DNA from: Cellulomonas alba
GTDB lineage: Bacteria > Actinomycetota > Actinomycetes > Actinomycetales > Cellulomonadaceae
Assembly (NCBI RefSeq): GCF_030362835.1
Contig: NZ_JAUCGQ010000001.1
Span: 2,149,461 to 2,213,460, forward strand
Reading direction: 5' to 3'
DNA: 64,000 bases
Part shown: one piece after another, positions 16,725-24,512 of the stretch
Layout of the letters: the number at the start of each line of letters is the position of its first letter
Numbering within the stretch: the stretch's first letter is position 1
Translations under genes and position numbers: made by a program
Notes under the pieces: model-generated
What the model saw: the letters and a program-made list of their open reading frames with translations, nothing else
The model's database searches: none
Told to the model about the DNA's origin: nothing

Positions 16725-17489
16725 TCAGAAGATGTAGGCGTTCGCCAGGAGCGCGGCGAGGACGCCGCCCACGATCGGGCCGATCACCGGGACCCACGCG
16801 TACGACCAGTCGCCGCTGCCCTTGCCGGGGATCGGCAGGAACGCGTGCGCGATGCGCGGGCCGAGGTCACGAGCCGGGTTGATGGCGTAGCCCGTGGGGC
16901 CACCGAGCGAGGCGCCGATGCCGACCACGAGGAGCGCGACGGCGAGCGGGCCCAGGCCGGAGGGCGTCGGGCCGAACGCGAGGATGACGAACACCAGCAC
17001 GAAGGTCGCGATGACCTCGGTGATGAAGTTCCAGGCGTAGGAGCGGATCGCCGGACCGGTCGAGAACACCGCGAGCTTGGTGGCCGGGTCGGCCGGCTCG
17101 TCGAAGTGCTTCTTGTACGCGACCCAGCACAGGGTCGCGCCGATGATCGCGCCGATCATCTGGGCCAGGATGTACCAGGCCGCGTTGCCCGCCGTCGGGT
17201 TCAGCGTCGCTGTGACCTGCCCGCCCGGGCCCGTCACCTTGTAGAACGGCTGGTCGGCGACCCAGAGGCCGATCGTCACCGCCGGGTTGAGGTGCGCGCC
17301 CGACTTGAACGCGACGTACACGCCGGAGAACACGGCGAGGCCCCACCCGAAGTTGATCAGCAGCCAGCCGCCGTCGAACCCCTTGTTCCGCGGCAGGATC
17401 ACGTTCGCGACCACGCCTGTGCCGAGCATGACGAGCATCCCTGTTCCGAGGATCTCGGAGATGAATGCGTGGGACATGAGTGTGGACAC
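16725..17489 (-). CDS. glpF: glycerol facilitator (aquaglyceroporin, MIP family)
   Basis: This 254-residue channel lets glycerol diffuse into the cell. Both pore motifs are intact: HLNPAVTIG in the first half and INPARDLGPR in the second; the Asp after NPAR is typical of glycerol-conducting members, whereas water channels have Ser or Gly. Six membrane segments are visible. I start at GTG 17489 because AGAAGGGG lies 6 nt before it; an internal ATG at 17477 is the alternative. Two stem-loops separate it from glpD upstream. The next gene downstream is glpK. Confidence 0.93.
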   Translation of the reverse strand: MSTLMSHAFISEILGTGMLVMLGTGVVANVILPRNKGFDGGWLLINFGWGLAVFSGVYVAFKSGAHLNPAVTIGLWVADQPFYKVTGPGGQVTATLNPTAGNAAWYILAQMIGAIIGATLCWVAYKKHFDEPADPATKLAVFSTGPAIRSYAWNFITEVIATFVLVFVILAFGPTPSGLGPLAVALLVVGIGASLGGPTGYAINPARDLGPRIAHAFLPIPGKGSGDWSYAWVPVIGPIVGGVLAALLANAYIF

Positions 17490-17538
17490 GATCAACCCCT
17501 TCTGACGGACTCCGTTGTCACGTGCGCCCCGCACCCTC

Positions 17539-17585
17539 GCGGGGGTATCGCTGCCCCCGCTGGTCAGGTCCCCACGGGACCTGAC
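17539..17585 (-). other. tandem stem-loops at the glpD-glpF junction
   Basis: Hairpin one: GCGGGGG (17539-17545) pairs with CCCCCGC (17554-17560). Hairpin two: GTCAGGTCCC (17563-17572) pairs with GGGACCTGAC (17576-17585) around a CAC loop and contains the glpD stop codon. Both lie inside the presumed operon, so they may act as a partial terminator or an mRNA processing/stability site that sets GlpD against GlpF/GlpK levels. Confidence 0.65.
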
Positions 17586-19378
17586 GATCCGTGTCCCGCG
17601 GGCGAGCCCGGCTTGGTGCCGGAGCCCGCGGTGTCGTCGCCGATGTCGACCATCGGCGCGAGCTCTGCTGCCCGCAGCCGCACGGCCTCCGCCGACGCGT
17701 CGTCCTGCTCGAGCGCCGCGGCGTGCTCCGCCTCGGCACGCGCCCGGTACGCCTCGATCTCGGCGCTGCGCGTCTGCGCGTCCCACCCGAGCACCGGGCC
17801 GACCAGGTCGGCGATCTCGTCGAGCGCGCCCACCCCCTTGTCGGCCTGCTCGTAGTTGAGGCGCGTGCGGTGCAGCAGCACGTCGTCGAGGTGCAGCGCG
17901 CCCTCGTGGCTCGCGGCGTACACGATCTCCGCCCCGATGTACGCGGGCGCGGTCGGCAGCGGCTTCGCGAGCTCCGGGCGCTCCTCGCACAGGTCGATGA
18001 GCTCGCCGAGCAGCGAGCCGTACCGGTGCAGGAGGTGGTCCATGCGGGGCCGGTCCCAGTCGAACCGCGACCCGATCGCGCGCGCCTGGCGCTGGATGAC
18101 GTTGAGCCCTTCGGCGCCGACGAGCGGGATGTCGTGCGTGAGCGACGGCAGCGAGGTGGCGCGCGAGCCGATCGCGAAGTCGACGGCGTCCTTCGCCATC
18201 ACGCGGTACGTCGTCAGCTTGCCGCCGGCGATCACGGTGAACCCCGGCGCCGGGCTCGCGACGGTGTGCTCGCGAGACACCTTGGCCGAGCTCGTGCCCT
18301 CCTTGGTGCCCGGCTGGAGCAGCGGCCGCAGGCCGGCCCACGTGCCGATGACGTCGTCGCGCGTGAGCGGCCGCGCGAGCACGGTGTTCGCGTGCTCGAT
18401 GACGTAGTCGATGTCGGCCGCGGTCGCCACGGGGTGCACGAGCTGCTGCTCCCAGGGCGTGTCCGTCGTGCCGATCACCCAGTAGCGGCTCCACGGGATG
18501 ATGAACAGCACCGACTTCTCGGTCTGCAGGATCAGGCCGGTGTCGCCCGCGATGCGGCTGCGCGGCACCACGATGTGGATGCCCTTGCTGGCGAGCACGC
18601 GGAGGCCGCCCTCCGAGCCCGCGAGCGCCTCGGTCTGCTCGGTCCAGACGCCGGTGGCGTTGATGACGTGGCTCGCGCGGACGTCGATGTGCTCGCCCGT
18701 CTCGAGGTCCTGCAGCTCGGCGCCCGTCACCTGGCCGCCGGTCGTGCGCTGCAGCCCGAGCACCTGCGTGCGGCTCGCGGCGTACGCGCCGTAGCTGACG
18801 GCCGTCCGGACGAGGGTCGAGACGAGCCGCGCGTCGTCGACGCTCGCGTCCCAGTAGCGGACCGCGCCGATCGCGGCGTCGTGCCGCAGGTCGGGGAACA
18901 GGCGCTCCATGCCCTTGCGGGTGAGGTGCCGGTGGATCGGCATCGCGCGCTTCGAGCCCGAGACGCTGGCCAACGTGTCGTAGAGCGCGACGCCCGCGCC
19001 GACGTACGCGCGCTCCCAGACGCGGTTCTCGAGCGGGTACAGGAAGCTGACGGGCTTCACCAGGTGCGGCGCGAGCTTGTTGATCAGCAGGTCGCGCTCG
19101 GTGAGCGCCTCGCGCACCAGGTGGAAGTCGAGCATCTGCAGGTACCGCAGCCCGCCGTGGACCAGCTTCGAGGAGCGGGACGACGTACCGCTCGCCCAGT
19201 CCTGCGCCTCGACGATGGCCGTGGAAAGTCCCCGCGCGACGGCGTCCAGCGCGATGCCGGCGCCGGTGACGCCACCGCCGATGACGAGGACGTCGAGCTC
19301 GTTCCCCTTCTGTGCGGATGCCCTCAGTACGTCGAGAGCGTCGGTGCGGGCCTGGGCCGTCAGCGGCGCGGTCCTCAT
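17564..19378 (-). CDS. glpD: glycerol-3-phosphate dehydrogenase (FAD-dependent)
   Basis: GlpD oxidises glycerol-3-phosphate to dihydroxyacetone phosphate at the membrane and passes electrons to the quinone pool. The 604-residue protein has the FAD-binding VLVIGGGVTGAGIALDA near residue 30, the GTSSRSSKLVHGGLRYL motif near 65 and the C-terminal DAO_C domain with EVVYAASHEGALHLDDVL-like sequence. The last 50 residues are an acidic, Ala-rich extension beyond the usual end. ATG 19378 is used. It is the first gene of the glp group and is divergent from the SorC-type regulator, 127 bp away. Confidence 0.94.
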   Translation of the reverse strand: MRTAPLTAQARTDALDVLRASAQKGNELDVLVIGGGVTGAGIALDAVARGLSTAIVEAQDWASGTSSRSSKLVHGGLRYLQMLDFHLVREALTERDLLINKLAPHLVKPVSFLYPLENRVWERAYVGAGVALYDTLASVSGSKRAMPIHRHLTRKGMERLFPDLRHDAAIGAVRYWDASVDDARLVSTLVRTAVSYGAYAASRTQVLGLQRTTGGQVTGAELQDLETGEHIDVRASHVINATGVWTEQTEALAGSEGGLRVLASKGIHIVVPRSRIAGDTGLILQTEKSVLFIIPWSRYWVIGTTDTPWEQQLVHPVATAADIDYVIEHANTVLARPLTRDDVIGTWAGLRPLLQPGTKEGTSSAKVSREHTVASPAPGFTVIAGGKLTTYRVMAKDAVDFAIGSRATSLPSLTHDIPLVGAEGLNVIQRQARAIGSRFDWDRPRMDHLLHRYGSLLGELIDLCEERPELAKPLPTAPAYIGAEIVYAASHEGALHLDDVLLHRTRLNYEQADKGVGALDEIADLVGPVLGWDAQTRSAEIEAYRARAEAEHAAALEQDDASAEAVRLRAAELAPMVDIGDDTAGSGTKPGSPAGHGSSGPVGT

Positions 19379-19460
19379 GGAGGGGTCCCCCGTTCGTCCG
19401 TCTCGCCGCTTTTCGGCGGCGTGGTTATCGTCATCACGGGGCGAACGGACGCGCAACCGG

Positions 19461-19478
19461 ACTGCACGAACGTGCAGT
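19461..19478. promoter_or_regulatory. palindromic operator between glpD and the SorC regulator
   Basis: ACTGCACG-AA-CGTGCAGT is a perfect 8-bp inverted repeat with a 2-bp centre, placed in the 127-bp divergent region 28 nt before the regulator start. SorC-family repressors bind palindromes of this size, and the position fits auto-control plus control of glpDFK. Confidence 0.65.
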
Positions 19479-19505
19479 GGGAACGCGGTCCCGACGGGAG
19501 GGTCG

Positions 19506-20498
19506 ATGTACGTCGAGCGGGAGCAGGACGTGCTGCGTGCCGCGTCCATGTACTACCTGCAGGACCTCAAGATGGAGGTCATCGCGCGCCACCTGGGCAC
19601 CTCGAGGTCCACGGTGTCGCGGCTCATCAAGAGGGCGCGCGAGGCCGGGCTCGTCGAGATCACGCTGCGCCCCGCGAGCACGCGTGCACCCGGGCTCGGC
19701 CGCTCGATCGCGTCGGCGTTCGGCATCGACACCTACGTGGTGCCCGTGCCCGACTCCGCCTCGCACATCGAGCGCCTCGACCAGGTGTCGATGACCGGCG
19801 CGAAGCTGCTCTCGTCCTGGTTCGACTCGAACATGGTGCTGGGCGTGGCCTGGGGGACCACGCTCGCGGCGGTCTCTCGGTTCCTGTCGCCGAAGCCGAC
19901 GCGCGGCTCCCACGTCGTGCAGCTGAACGGCGCCGCGAACATGCGCACGAGCGGCATCGAGTACGCGTCGGACCTCATCTCGTCGTTCGGGACCGCGTTC
20001 GGCGCCGCGGTGCACCACTTCTCGGTCCCCGCGTTCTTCGACTACTCGGACACGAAGGCCGCCATGTGGCGCGAGCGGTCCGTGCGGCGCGTGCTGGACA
20101 TGCAGCGGCGGGCCGACATCGCCGTGTTCTCGGTCGGCGCGGTGGCCGGCGCGGTCCCGTCGCACGTCTACGCGGCGGGCTACCTCGACGACGCCGACGT
20201 GCGCGTGCTCCACGACGAGGGCGTCGTGGGTGACGTCTGCACGGTGTTCCTGCGGGCCGACGGGTCGTGGCAGGACGTGCCCCTGAACGAACGTGCGACC
20301 GGCCCGACGCCCGTCGAGCTGCAGCGCATCGCGCGACGCGTGTGCGTGGTCGCGGGGGACAACAAGGTCGCTCCCCTCCTGGCCGCGCTGCGCGCCGGCG
20401 TCGTCACGGACCTCGTGGTCGACGAGATCACGGCGACGGGCCTGCTGGACGCGGTCGAGCCGATGCACGTGCACCGGCGCACCCGCGCGCACGCCTGA
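19506..20498 (+). CDS. SorC/DeoR-type sugar-binding transcriptional regulator
   Basis: The 330-residue protein has an N-terminal HTH (VIARHLGTSRSTVSRLIKRA, about 24-43) and a SorC sugar-binding domain from about residue 60 to the end, with GVAWGTTLAAVSRFL and the late VVAGDNKVAPLLAALRAGVVTDLVVDE typical of the family. Ligands are normally phosphorylated sugars or polyols. Its divergent position to glpD and the palindrome between them make it the likely glycerol-regulon controller, with glycerol-3-phosphate or a related phosphate ester as effector; that is inference. ATG 19506 follows GGGAGG. It replaces the usual DeoR-type GlpR here. Confidence 0.87.
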   Translation: MYVEREQDVLRAASMYYLQDLKMEVIARHLGTSRSTVSRLIKRAREAGLVEITLRPASTRAPGLGRSIASAFGIDTYVVPVPDSASHIERLDQVSMTGAKLLSSWFDSNMVLGVAWGTTLAAVSRFLSPKPTRGSHVVQLNGAANMRTSGIEYASDLISSFGTAFGAAVHHFSVPAFFDYSDTKAAMWRERSVRRVLDMQRRADIAVFSVGAVAGAVPSHVYAAGYLDDADVRVLHDEGVVGDVCTVFLRADGSWQDVPLNERATGPTPVELQRIARRVCVVAGDNKVAPLLAALRAGVVTDLVVDEITATGLLDAVEPMHVHRRTRAHA

Positions 20499-20657
20499 CG
20501 CAGGGCGGCGCGGGCCGCGTCTCCTCCCGCCGCGCGCCTCGCAGGAATCTGAGCGAACCGTCGCTCGCCGCGACCGACAGCCCGATGTCCTCGCACGCGC
20601 ATCGCGGGCGCGGCCCGGGTGGGCGGCGGTGGGGTCGGCGGTCGCTAGCGTGGGCGC

Positions 20658-21173
20658 GTGACCCCCGCCGCCGTGCGCATCCGACCCGCCCTGCCCGCCG
20701 ACGTCCGCGTGATCCGCGACCTCGTCGAGCCCTACGCGGAGCAGCGCATCCTCCTCCCCAAGGAGTGGGTCGGCTACTACGAGGCCGTGCAGGAGTTCCT
20801 CGTCGCGGAGGACGTCGAGACGGGTGACGTGGTCGGGTGCGGCGCGGTGCACGTGCTGTGGTCGGACCTCGCCGAGATCCGCACCCTCGCCGTCGCGCCG
20901 ACGCACCGGGGACGCCGGGTGGGGCACGCGCTGCTCTCGGCGCTCATGGAGCGGGCGCGCGAGCTGGGGCTGCGCCGGCTGTTCTGCCTGACGTTCGAGG
21001 TCGACTTCTTCGTCGGTCACGGGTTCCACGCCATCGAGGGCACCCCCGTGACGCCCGACGTCTACCTCGAGCTGCTGCGCTCGCACGACGACGGCGTCGC
21101 GGAGTTCCTCGACCTCGCGCGCGTGAAGCCGAACACGCTCGGCAACACGCGGATGCTCATCGAGCTGGACTAG
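20658..21173 (+). CDS. argA: amino-acid N-acetyltransferase (GNAT-type ArgA)
   Basis: The 171-residue GNAT protein closely follows the pattern of mycobacterial Rv2747, the short L-glutamate/L-glutamine N-acetyltransferase that starts arginine synthesis. Shared stretches include YEAVQEFLVAED, GCGAVHVLWSDLAEIRTLAV, FEVDFFVGHGF, IEGTPVTPDVYLELLRSHD and GVAEFLDLARVKPNTLGNTRML. Acetyl-CoA binds at the THRGRRVGHALL loop (about 82-93). The start is GTG 20658; TAGCGT ends 6 nt before it, so the mRNA is probably leaderless. It stands apart from other arg genes. Confidence 0.85.
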   Translation: MTPAAVRIRPALPADVRVIRDLVEPYAEQRILLPKEWVGYYEAVQEFLVAEDVETGDVVGCGAVHVLWSDLAEIRTLAVAPTHRGRRVGHALLSALMERARELGLRRLFCLTFEVDFFVGHGFHAIEGTPVTPDVYLELLRSHDDGVAEFLDLARVKPNTLGNTRMLIELD

Positions 21174-21510
21174 CGGTGTGCCGAGCGTTCGCCTCGGTCG
21201 CGGACGAACTGGGTCGAGGGCGTCGTCGTACGCATGGTTGGACGCCACGGGGTGTTCTGCGGCGCGCGGCGTCCGACCACGCGTGCGGCCACAGGGACGG
21301 GGCGCCCGCGCGGGGTCAAAGGGGGTGGCGCGCGGGCGCGGGGTCAAGCGGTGGCGCTCCGGGTCGGGGGCGTCGTCGTACGCATGGTTGGACGCCACGG
21401 GGTGTTCTGCGGCGCGCGGCGTCTGACCACGCGTGCGGCCACAGGGACGGCGCGCCGGCGCGGGGTCAACGGGGTGGCGCGCGGGTGCGAGGCGGACGGT
21501 CGGGGGGGTG
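21174..21510. other. 337-bp gap between argA and mutY, filled by repeats
   Basis: No gene is supported. Two copies of a roughly 130-bp sequence with a 150-bp period occupy most of the gap. The reverse frame reads through both copies as repeated low-complexity peptide, which I consider a chance open frame. Confidence 0.7.
21211..21488. repeat. two-copy direct repeat, 150-bp period
   Basis: Copy 1 starts at 21211 and copy 2 at 21361. The first 90 bases differ at only two positions (21217 A/G and 21274 C/T); similarity then decays over about 40 more bases. Each copy contains GGACGCC and GGCGTCC 24 bases apart, able to form a stem, and a GCGCGGGGTCAA motif that occurs three times in all (near 21309, 21337 and 21459). 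It looks like a dispersed intergenic element duplicated in tandem. Confidence 0.85.
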
Positions 21511-22434
21511 TCAGGTCGGGAGCGCGTACGTCGGGTCCTCGTCCGGGCCGCTCGCCGGGTGGCTGACGACGAGGCCGTCCGCGACGAGCGAGGCCAGGCA
21601 GCGCTCGCGTCGCTCCCGGTCGGGGCACACGGCCTCGACCGCGGCGGCGGGCACGGGACCCATCGCCTCGCGGAGCAGCGCCATGATCCGACCGCGCGCC
21701 TGCCGGTCGGTGCCGTGCCACGCCTGCGTGCGGCGGCGGTGCGCGTGCGCGTCGGGCGGGCAGCCGGTGGCGCGCCATGCGCAGGCCGCAGCCACCGGGC
21801 ACGCGTCGCAGCGCGGCGAGCGAGCGGTGCACACGAGCGCACCGAGCTCCATCGACGCGACCGCCCAGCGGGCGGCGCGCGCCGGATCGTGCGGCGCGAC
21901 CGCGTCCGCGCGGGCCACCTCGCCGCGCGTCTGGCTCGGCGACGGGAGCGCCTCGCCGCCGACCGAGCGCGCCAGGACGCGACGCACGTTCGTGTCGAGC
22001 ACCACCGCGCGCCGCCCGAACGCGAACGCCAGGACGGCCGCGGCGGTGTACTCGCCGACGCCGGGCAGCGCGCGGAGCGCCTCCGCGTCGTCCGGCACCT
22101 CGCCGCCGTGCCGCTCGACGATCGCCCGCGCGCACTCCTGCAGGCGCAGCGCGCGCCGCGGGTAGCCGAGCCGGTCCCAGGCGCGCAGCACGTCGGCGGG
22201 GCTCGCGGCCGCGAGGTCGACGGGGCGCGGCCAGCGGGCCAGCCAGGCGCGCCACGCGGGCTCGACGCGGACCACCGGCGTCTGCTGCAGCATCACCTCG
22301 CTGACGAGCACGCCCCACGGCGTCCGGTCGGCCGCGCGCCACGGCAGGTCACGCGCGCGCTCGTCGTACCAGTCGAGGACGGGTTCGACGATGGCGCCGG
22401 CGACTGTGGACGCGGCGGGGTCGACGAAGGGCAC
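21511..22434 (-). CDS. mutY: A/G-specific adenine DNA glycosylase
   Basis: MutY removes adenine mispaired with 8-oxoguanine or guanine. The 307-residue protein has the catalytic Glu46 in VSEVMLQQTPV, the helix-hairpin-helix LPGVGEYT (123-130), catalytic Asp147 in VVLDTNVRR and an iron-sulfur cluster loop C202-x6-C209-x2-C212-x5-C218. The C-terminal NUDIX-like 8-oxoG recognition domain of E. coli MutY is absent: after the cluster only about 90 residues remain, which is common in actinobacterial members. The start is GTG 22434. It is divergent from the membrane-anchored gene at 22585. Confidence 0.9.
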   Translation of the reverse strand: MPFVDPAASTVAGAIVEPVLDWYDERARDLPWRAADRTPWGVLVSEVMLQQTPVVRVEPAWRAWLARWPRPVDLAAASPADVLRAWDRLGYPRRALRLQECARAIVERHGGEVPDDAEALRALPGVGEYTAAAVLAFAFGRRAVVLDTNVRRVLARSVGGEALPSPSQTRGEVARADAVAPHDPARAARWAVASMELGALVCTARSPRCDACPVAAACAWRATGCPPDAHAHRRRTQAWHGTDRQARGRIMALLREAMGPVPAAAVEAVCPDRERRERCLASLVADGLVVSHPASGPDEDPTYALPT

Positions 22435-22584
22435 CGCGTCATCCTGCCCTGTCCCACCGACGGCGCCGTCGGGCAACGGGTCGCACGGCGGATCCCCGGC
22501 ACGCCGGGAGAGGTCGGCCGGTGCGGGCCGGGCGGCTCGTAGCGTGTGCGCCGACGGGTGGATCCGGCCGGAAGGGGGAGCGAC

Positions 22585-23226
22585 GTGGGCGTGGTGCGAC
22601 CGTCGGGCCCGCTCCCGAGCCGCGTCTACTGGCGGCGGCGGCTCGTGGTGCTGGGCGTGCCGGTGCTCGTGCTGGCGCTGCTCGTCTGGCTGGTCGCGGG
22701 CCGCGGATCGTCCGACGCCAAGGCGGACCCCGGCGCTGCGTCGAGCCCCCACCCGTCGACGACCGCGCACGCGAGCACGTCGGGCGGGTCCCGGCCGAGC
22801 TCGTCACCGACGCCGACTGCGACCGCGGGTGGCGTCACCGACTGCGGGGCGGCGGCGCTCGCGGTGACCGTGGTGCCGGGTGCGACGAGGTACGCGGCCG
22901 GCGTCAGCCCGGCGTTCACCGTGACGATCACCAACGTGGGCACGCAGGCGTGCCTCGTGGACGCGGGTGACGCGCACCGCGCGGTCGTCGTGAGCTCGGG
23001 CAAGGACCGGGTGTGGTCGAGCCAGGACTGCTCGAGGTCGACGACCGCGTCGCGCGTGCTGCTGCTGCCGCCGGGCGGCAAGGACGCGCAGCGCGTCGTG
23101 TGGAACCGCGTGCGGACCGCCGCGGGCTGCCCCGCGAACCTGCCGGCGCCCAAGGTCGGGTCCTACAAGGTGGCGTTCACGGTCGGCGGGGCGACGGCCA
23201 AGGCGGCGAAGTTCCGGCTGGCGTAG
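22585..23226 (+). CDS. membrane-anchored extracellular protein between mutY and disA
   Basis: The 213-residue protein has an Arg-rich start, one membrane segment (about 16-36, RLVVLGVPVLVLALLVWLVAG), a Ser/Thr/Pro linker to about residue 75 and an extracellular beta-rich domain with four cysteines (TDCGAAAL, QACLVDAG, SQDCSRS, AAGCPANL). The fold looks like a small immunoglobulin-like or DUF4232-type domain. It occupies the place of M. tuberculosis Rv3587c beside disA, on the strand opposite to disA as there. GTG 22585 is preferred because GGGGGAG precedes it; GTG 22546 is also in frame. The function is unknown. Confidence 0.75.
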   Translation: MGVVRPSGPLPSRVYWRRRLVVLGVPVLVLALLVWLVAGRGSSDAKADPGAASSPHPSTTAHASTSGGSRPSSSPTPTATAGGVTDCGAAALAVTVVPGATRYAAGVSPAFTVTITNVGTQACLVDAGDAHRAVVVSSGKDRVWSSQDCSRSTTASRVLLLPPGGKDAQRVVWNRVRTAAGCPANLPAPKVGSYKVAFTVGGATAKAAKFRLA

Positions 23227-23247
23227 GCCGGCACCGGCCCGACAGCG

Positions 23248-24324
23248 TCAGACGTAGCGCTCGAGGATGCTCGACTCGGCGAGCCGCGAGAGGCCCTCGC
23301 GCACCGCACGGGCGCGCTGCTCGCCGACGCCGTCGACGGCCATGAGGTCCTCGATGCCCGCCGCGAGCAGCTTCTGCAGGCCGCCGAAGTGCGCGACGAG
23401 CCGGTCGACGATCGCGCCGGGCAGGCGCGGGACCTTGGACAGCAGGCGGTAGCCGCGCGGGCCGGCCGCGGCGTCGAGCGCGTCGCCGCCGCCGGGCAGC
23501 CCGAGCACGCGCGCGATGTGCGCGATGTCGAGCAGCTCGGTCGAGTCGAGCGCGCCCAGCTCGGCGAGCACCGCGTCGACGTCGCGCTTGCTGGTGTCGA
23601 CGTAGTCGCGGATCACGAGCTCGCGGTCGGAGCCGATGCCGCCGACGAGCTCGTCGAGCTGCAGGGTCAGGAGGCGGCCGTCGGTGCCGAGCTCGACGAC
23701 GTAGCCCTCGATCTCCTCCGAGATGCGGCGGACCATCTCGAGGCGCTGCACGACGGCGGAGACGTCGCGGACCGTCACGAGGTCCTCGATCTCGAGCGCC
23801 GAGAGCGTGCCGCTGACCTCGTCGAGGCGGGACTTGTAGCGCTCGAGGGTCGCGAGCGCCTGGTTGGCGCGCGACAGGATCGTCGTGGAGTCCTCGAGCA
23901 CGTAGCGCGTCGAGCCGACGTACAGCGCGACGATCCGCATCGACGCCGACACCGAGATGACGGGCAGGCCCGTCTGCTTGGCGGTGCGCTCGGCGGTGCG
24001 GTGGCGGGTGCCCGACTCGGACGTCTCGATCGTGACGTCGGGCGTCAGCTGCACGCCGGCGCGCACGATGCGGCTGATGTCGCGGTCGACGACGACGGCG
24101 CCGTCCATCTTGGCGAGCTCGCGCAGCCGGGTCGCGGAGAACTCGACGTCGAGCGCGAAGCCGCCCGAGCAGATGCTCTCGACCGTCTTGTCGAAGCCGA
24201 GCACGATGAGCGCGCCGGTGCGGCCGCGCAGGATGCGCTCGAGCCCGTCGCGCAGCTCGCCGCCGGGGGCGACCGCGGCCAGGGTCGATCGCAGCAGGTC
24301 GTCGGGGGAGTGCGGGTGCGCCAC
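23248..24324 (-). CDS. disA: DNA integrity scanning protein DisA, diadenylate cyclase
   Basis: DisA forms an octamer that makes cyclic di-AMP from two ATP and pauses when it meets branched DNA. The 358-residue protein has the DAC domain with active-site DGA (74-76) and RHR (107-109), a helical linker domain (about 145-290) and a C-terminal helix-hairpin-helix ([17 protein letters not shown]). I use GTG 24324 because TACGAT lies exactly 7 nt upstream, as in other leaderless genes here; ATG 24333 would start inside that -10 box. In most actinobacteria radA is next to disA; here a sugar cassette of about 6.7 kb lies between them. Confidence 0.94.
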   Translation of the reverse strand: MAHPHSPDDLLRSTLAAVAPGGELRDGLERILRGRTGALIVLGFDKTVESICSGGFALDVEFSATRLRELAKMDGAVVVDRDISRIVRAGVQLTPDVTIETSESGTRHRTAERTAKQTGLPVISVSASMRIVALYVGSTRYVLEDSTTILSRANQALATLERYKSRLDEVSGTLSALEIEDLVTVRDVSAVVQRLEMVRRISEEIEGYVVELGTDGRLLTLQLDELVGGIGSDRELVIRDYVDTSKRDVDAVLAELGALDSTELLDIAHIARVLGLPGGGDALDAAAGPRGYRLLSKVPRLPGAIVDRLVAHFGGLQKLLAAGIEDLMAVDGVGEQRARAVREGLSRLAESSILERYV

Positions 24325-24431
24325 GCCTCGCATCGTATCGATCGTGGTGGGCCGCGCAGGGGTGCCGCGCGCGCCGAGCGGGTGATGCGTGATCGTGACC
24401 TTGCGGCAACACCGCGGAGACGTCGAGGGCG

Positions 24432-24460
24432 TTGACTGTTAGGAAACCTAACTGTTAATT
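24432..24460 (+). promoter_or_regulatory. promoter with embedded ROK operator
   Basis: TTGACT (24432-24437), 17 bases, TTAATT (24455-24460) is a near-canonical vegetative promoter. The spacer holds the palindrome GTTAGG-AAA-CCTAAC (24438-24452), which resembles operators of actinobacterial ROK repressors. The AT-rich block stands out in GC-rich surroundings. Binding there would block RNA polymerase directly. It faces the ROK gene and the sugar cassette. Confidence 0.78.
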
Positions 24461-24512
24461 TCCGAGCACCCGGTCGAGGGCGACCGGGTGCGACCGACCC
24501 GAGCGGAGGCCG

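Noticed and set aside
21211..21488. CRISPR array
   Set aside because: There are only two long units with a 20-bp separation and no short repeats with variable spacers; no cas genes are present.
19434..21842. An 802-residue minus-strand frame covering the repeats
   Set aside because: It is antisense to the SorC and argA genes, has no family pattern and owes its repeated AEHPVASNHAYDDA peptide to the DNA repeat.
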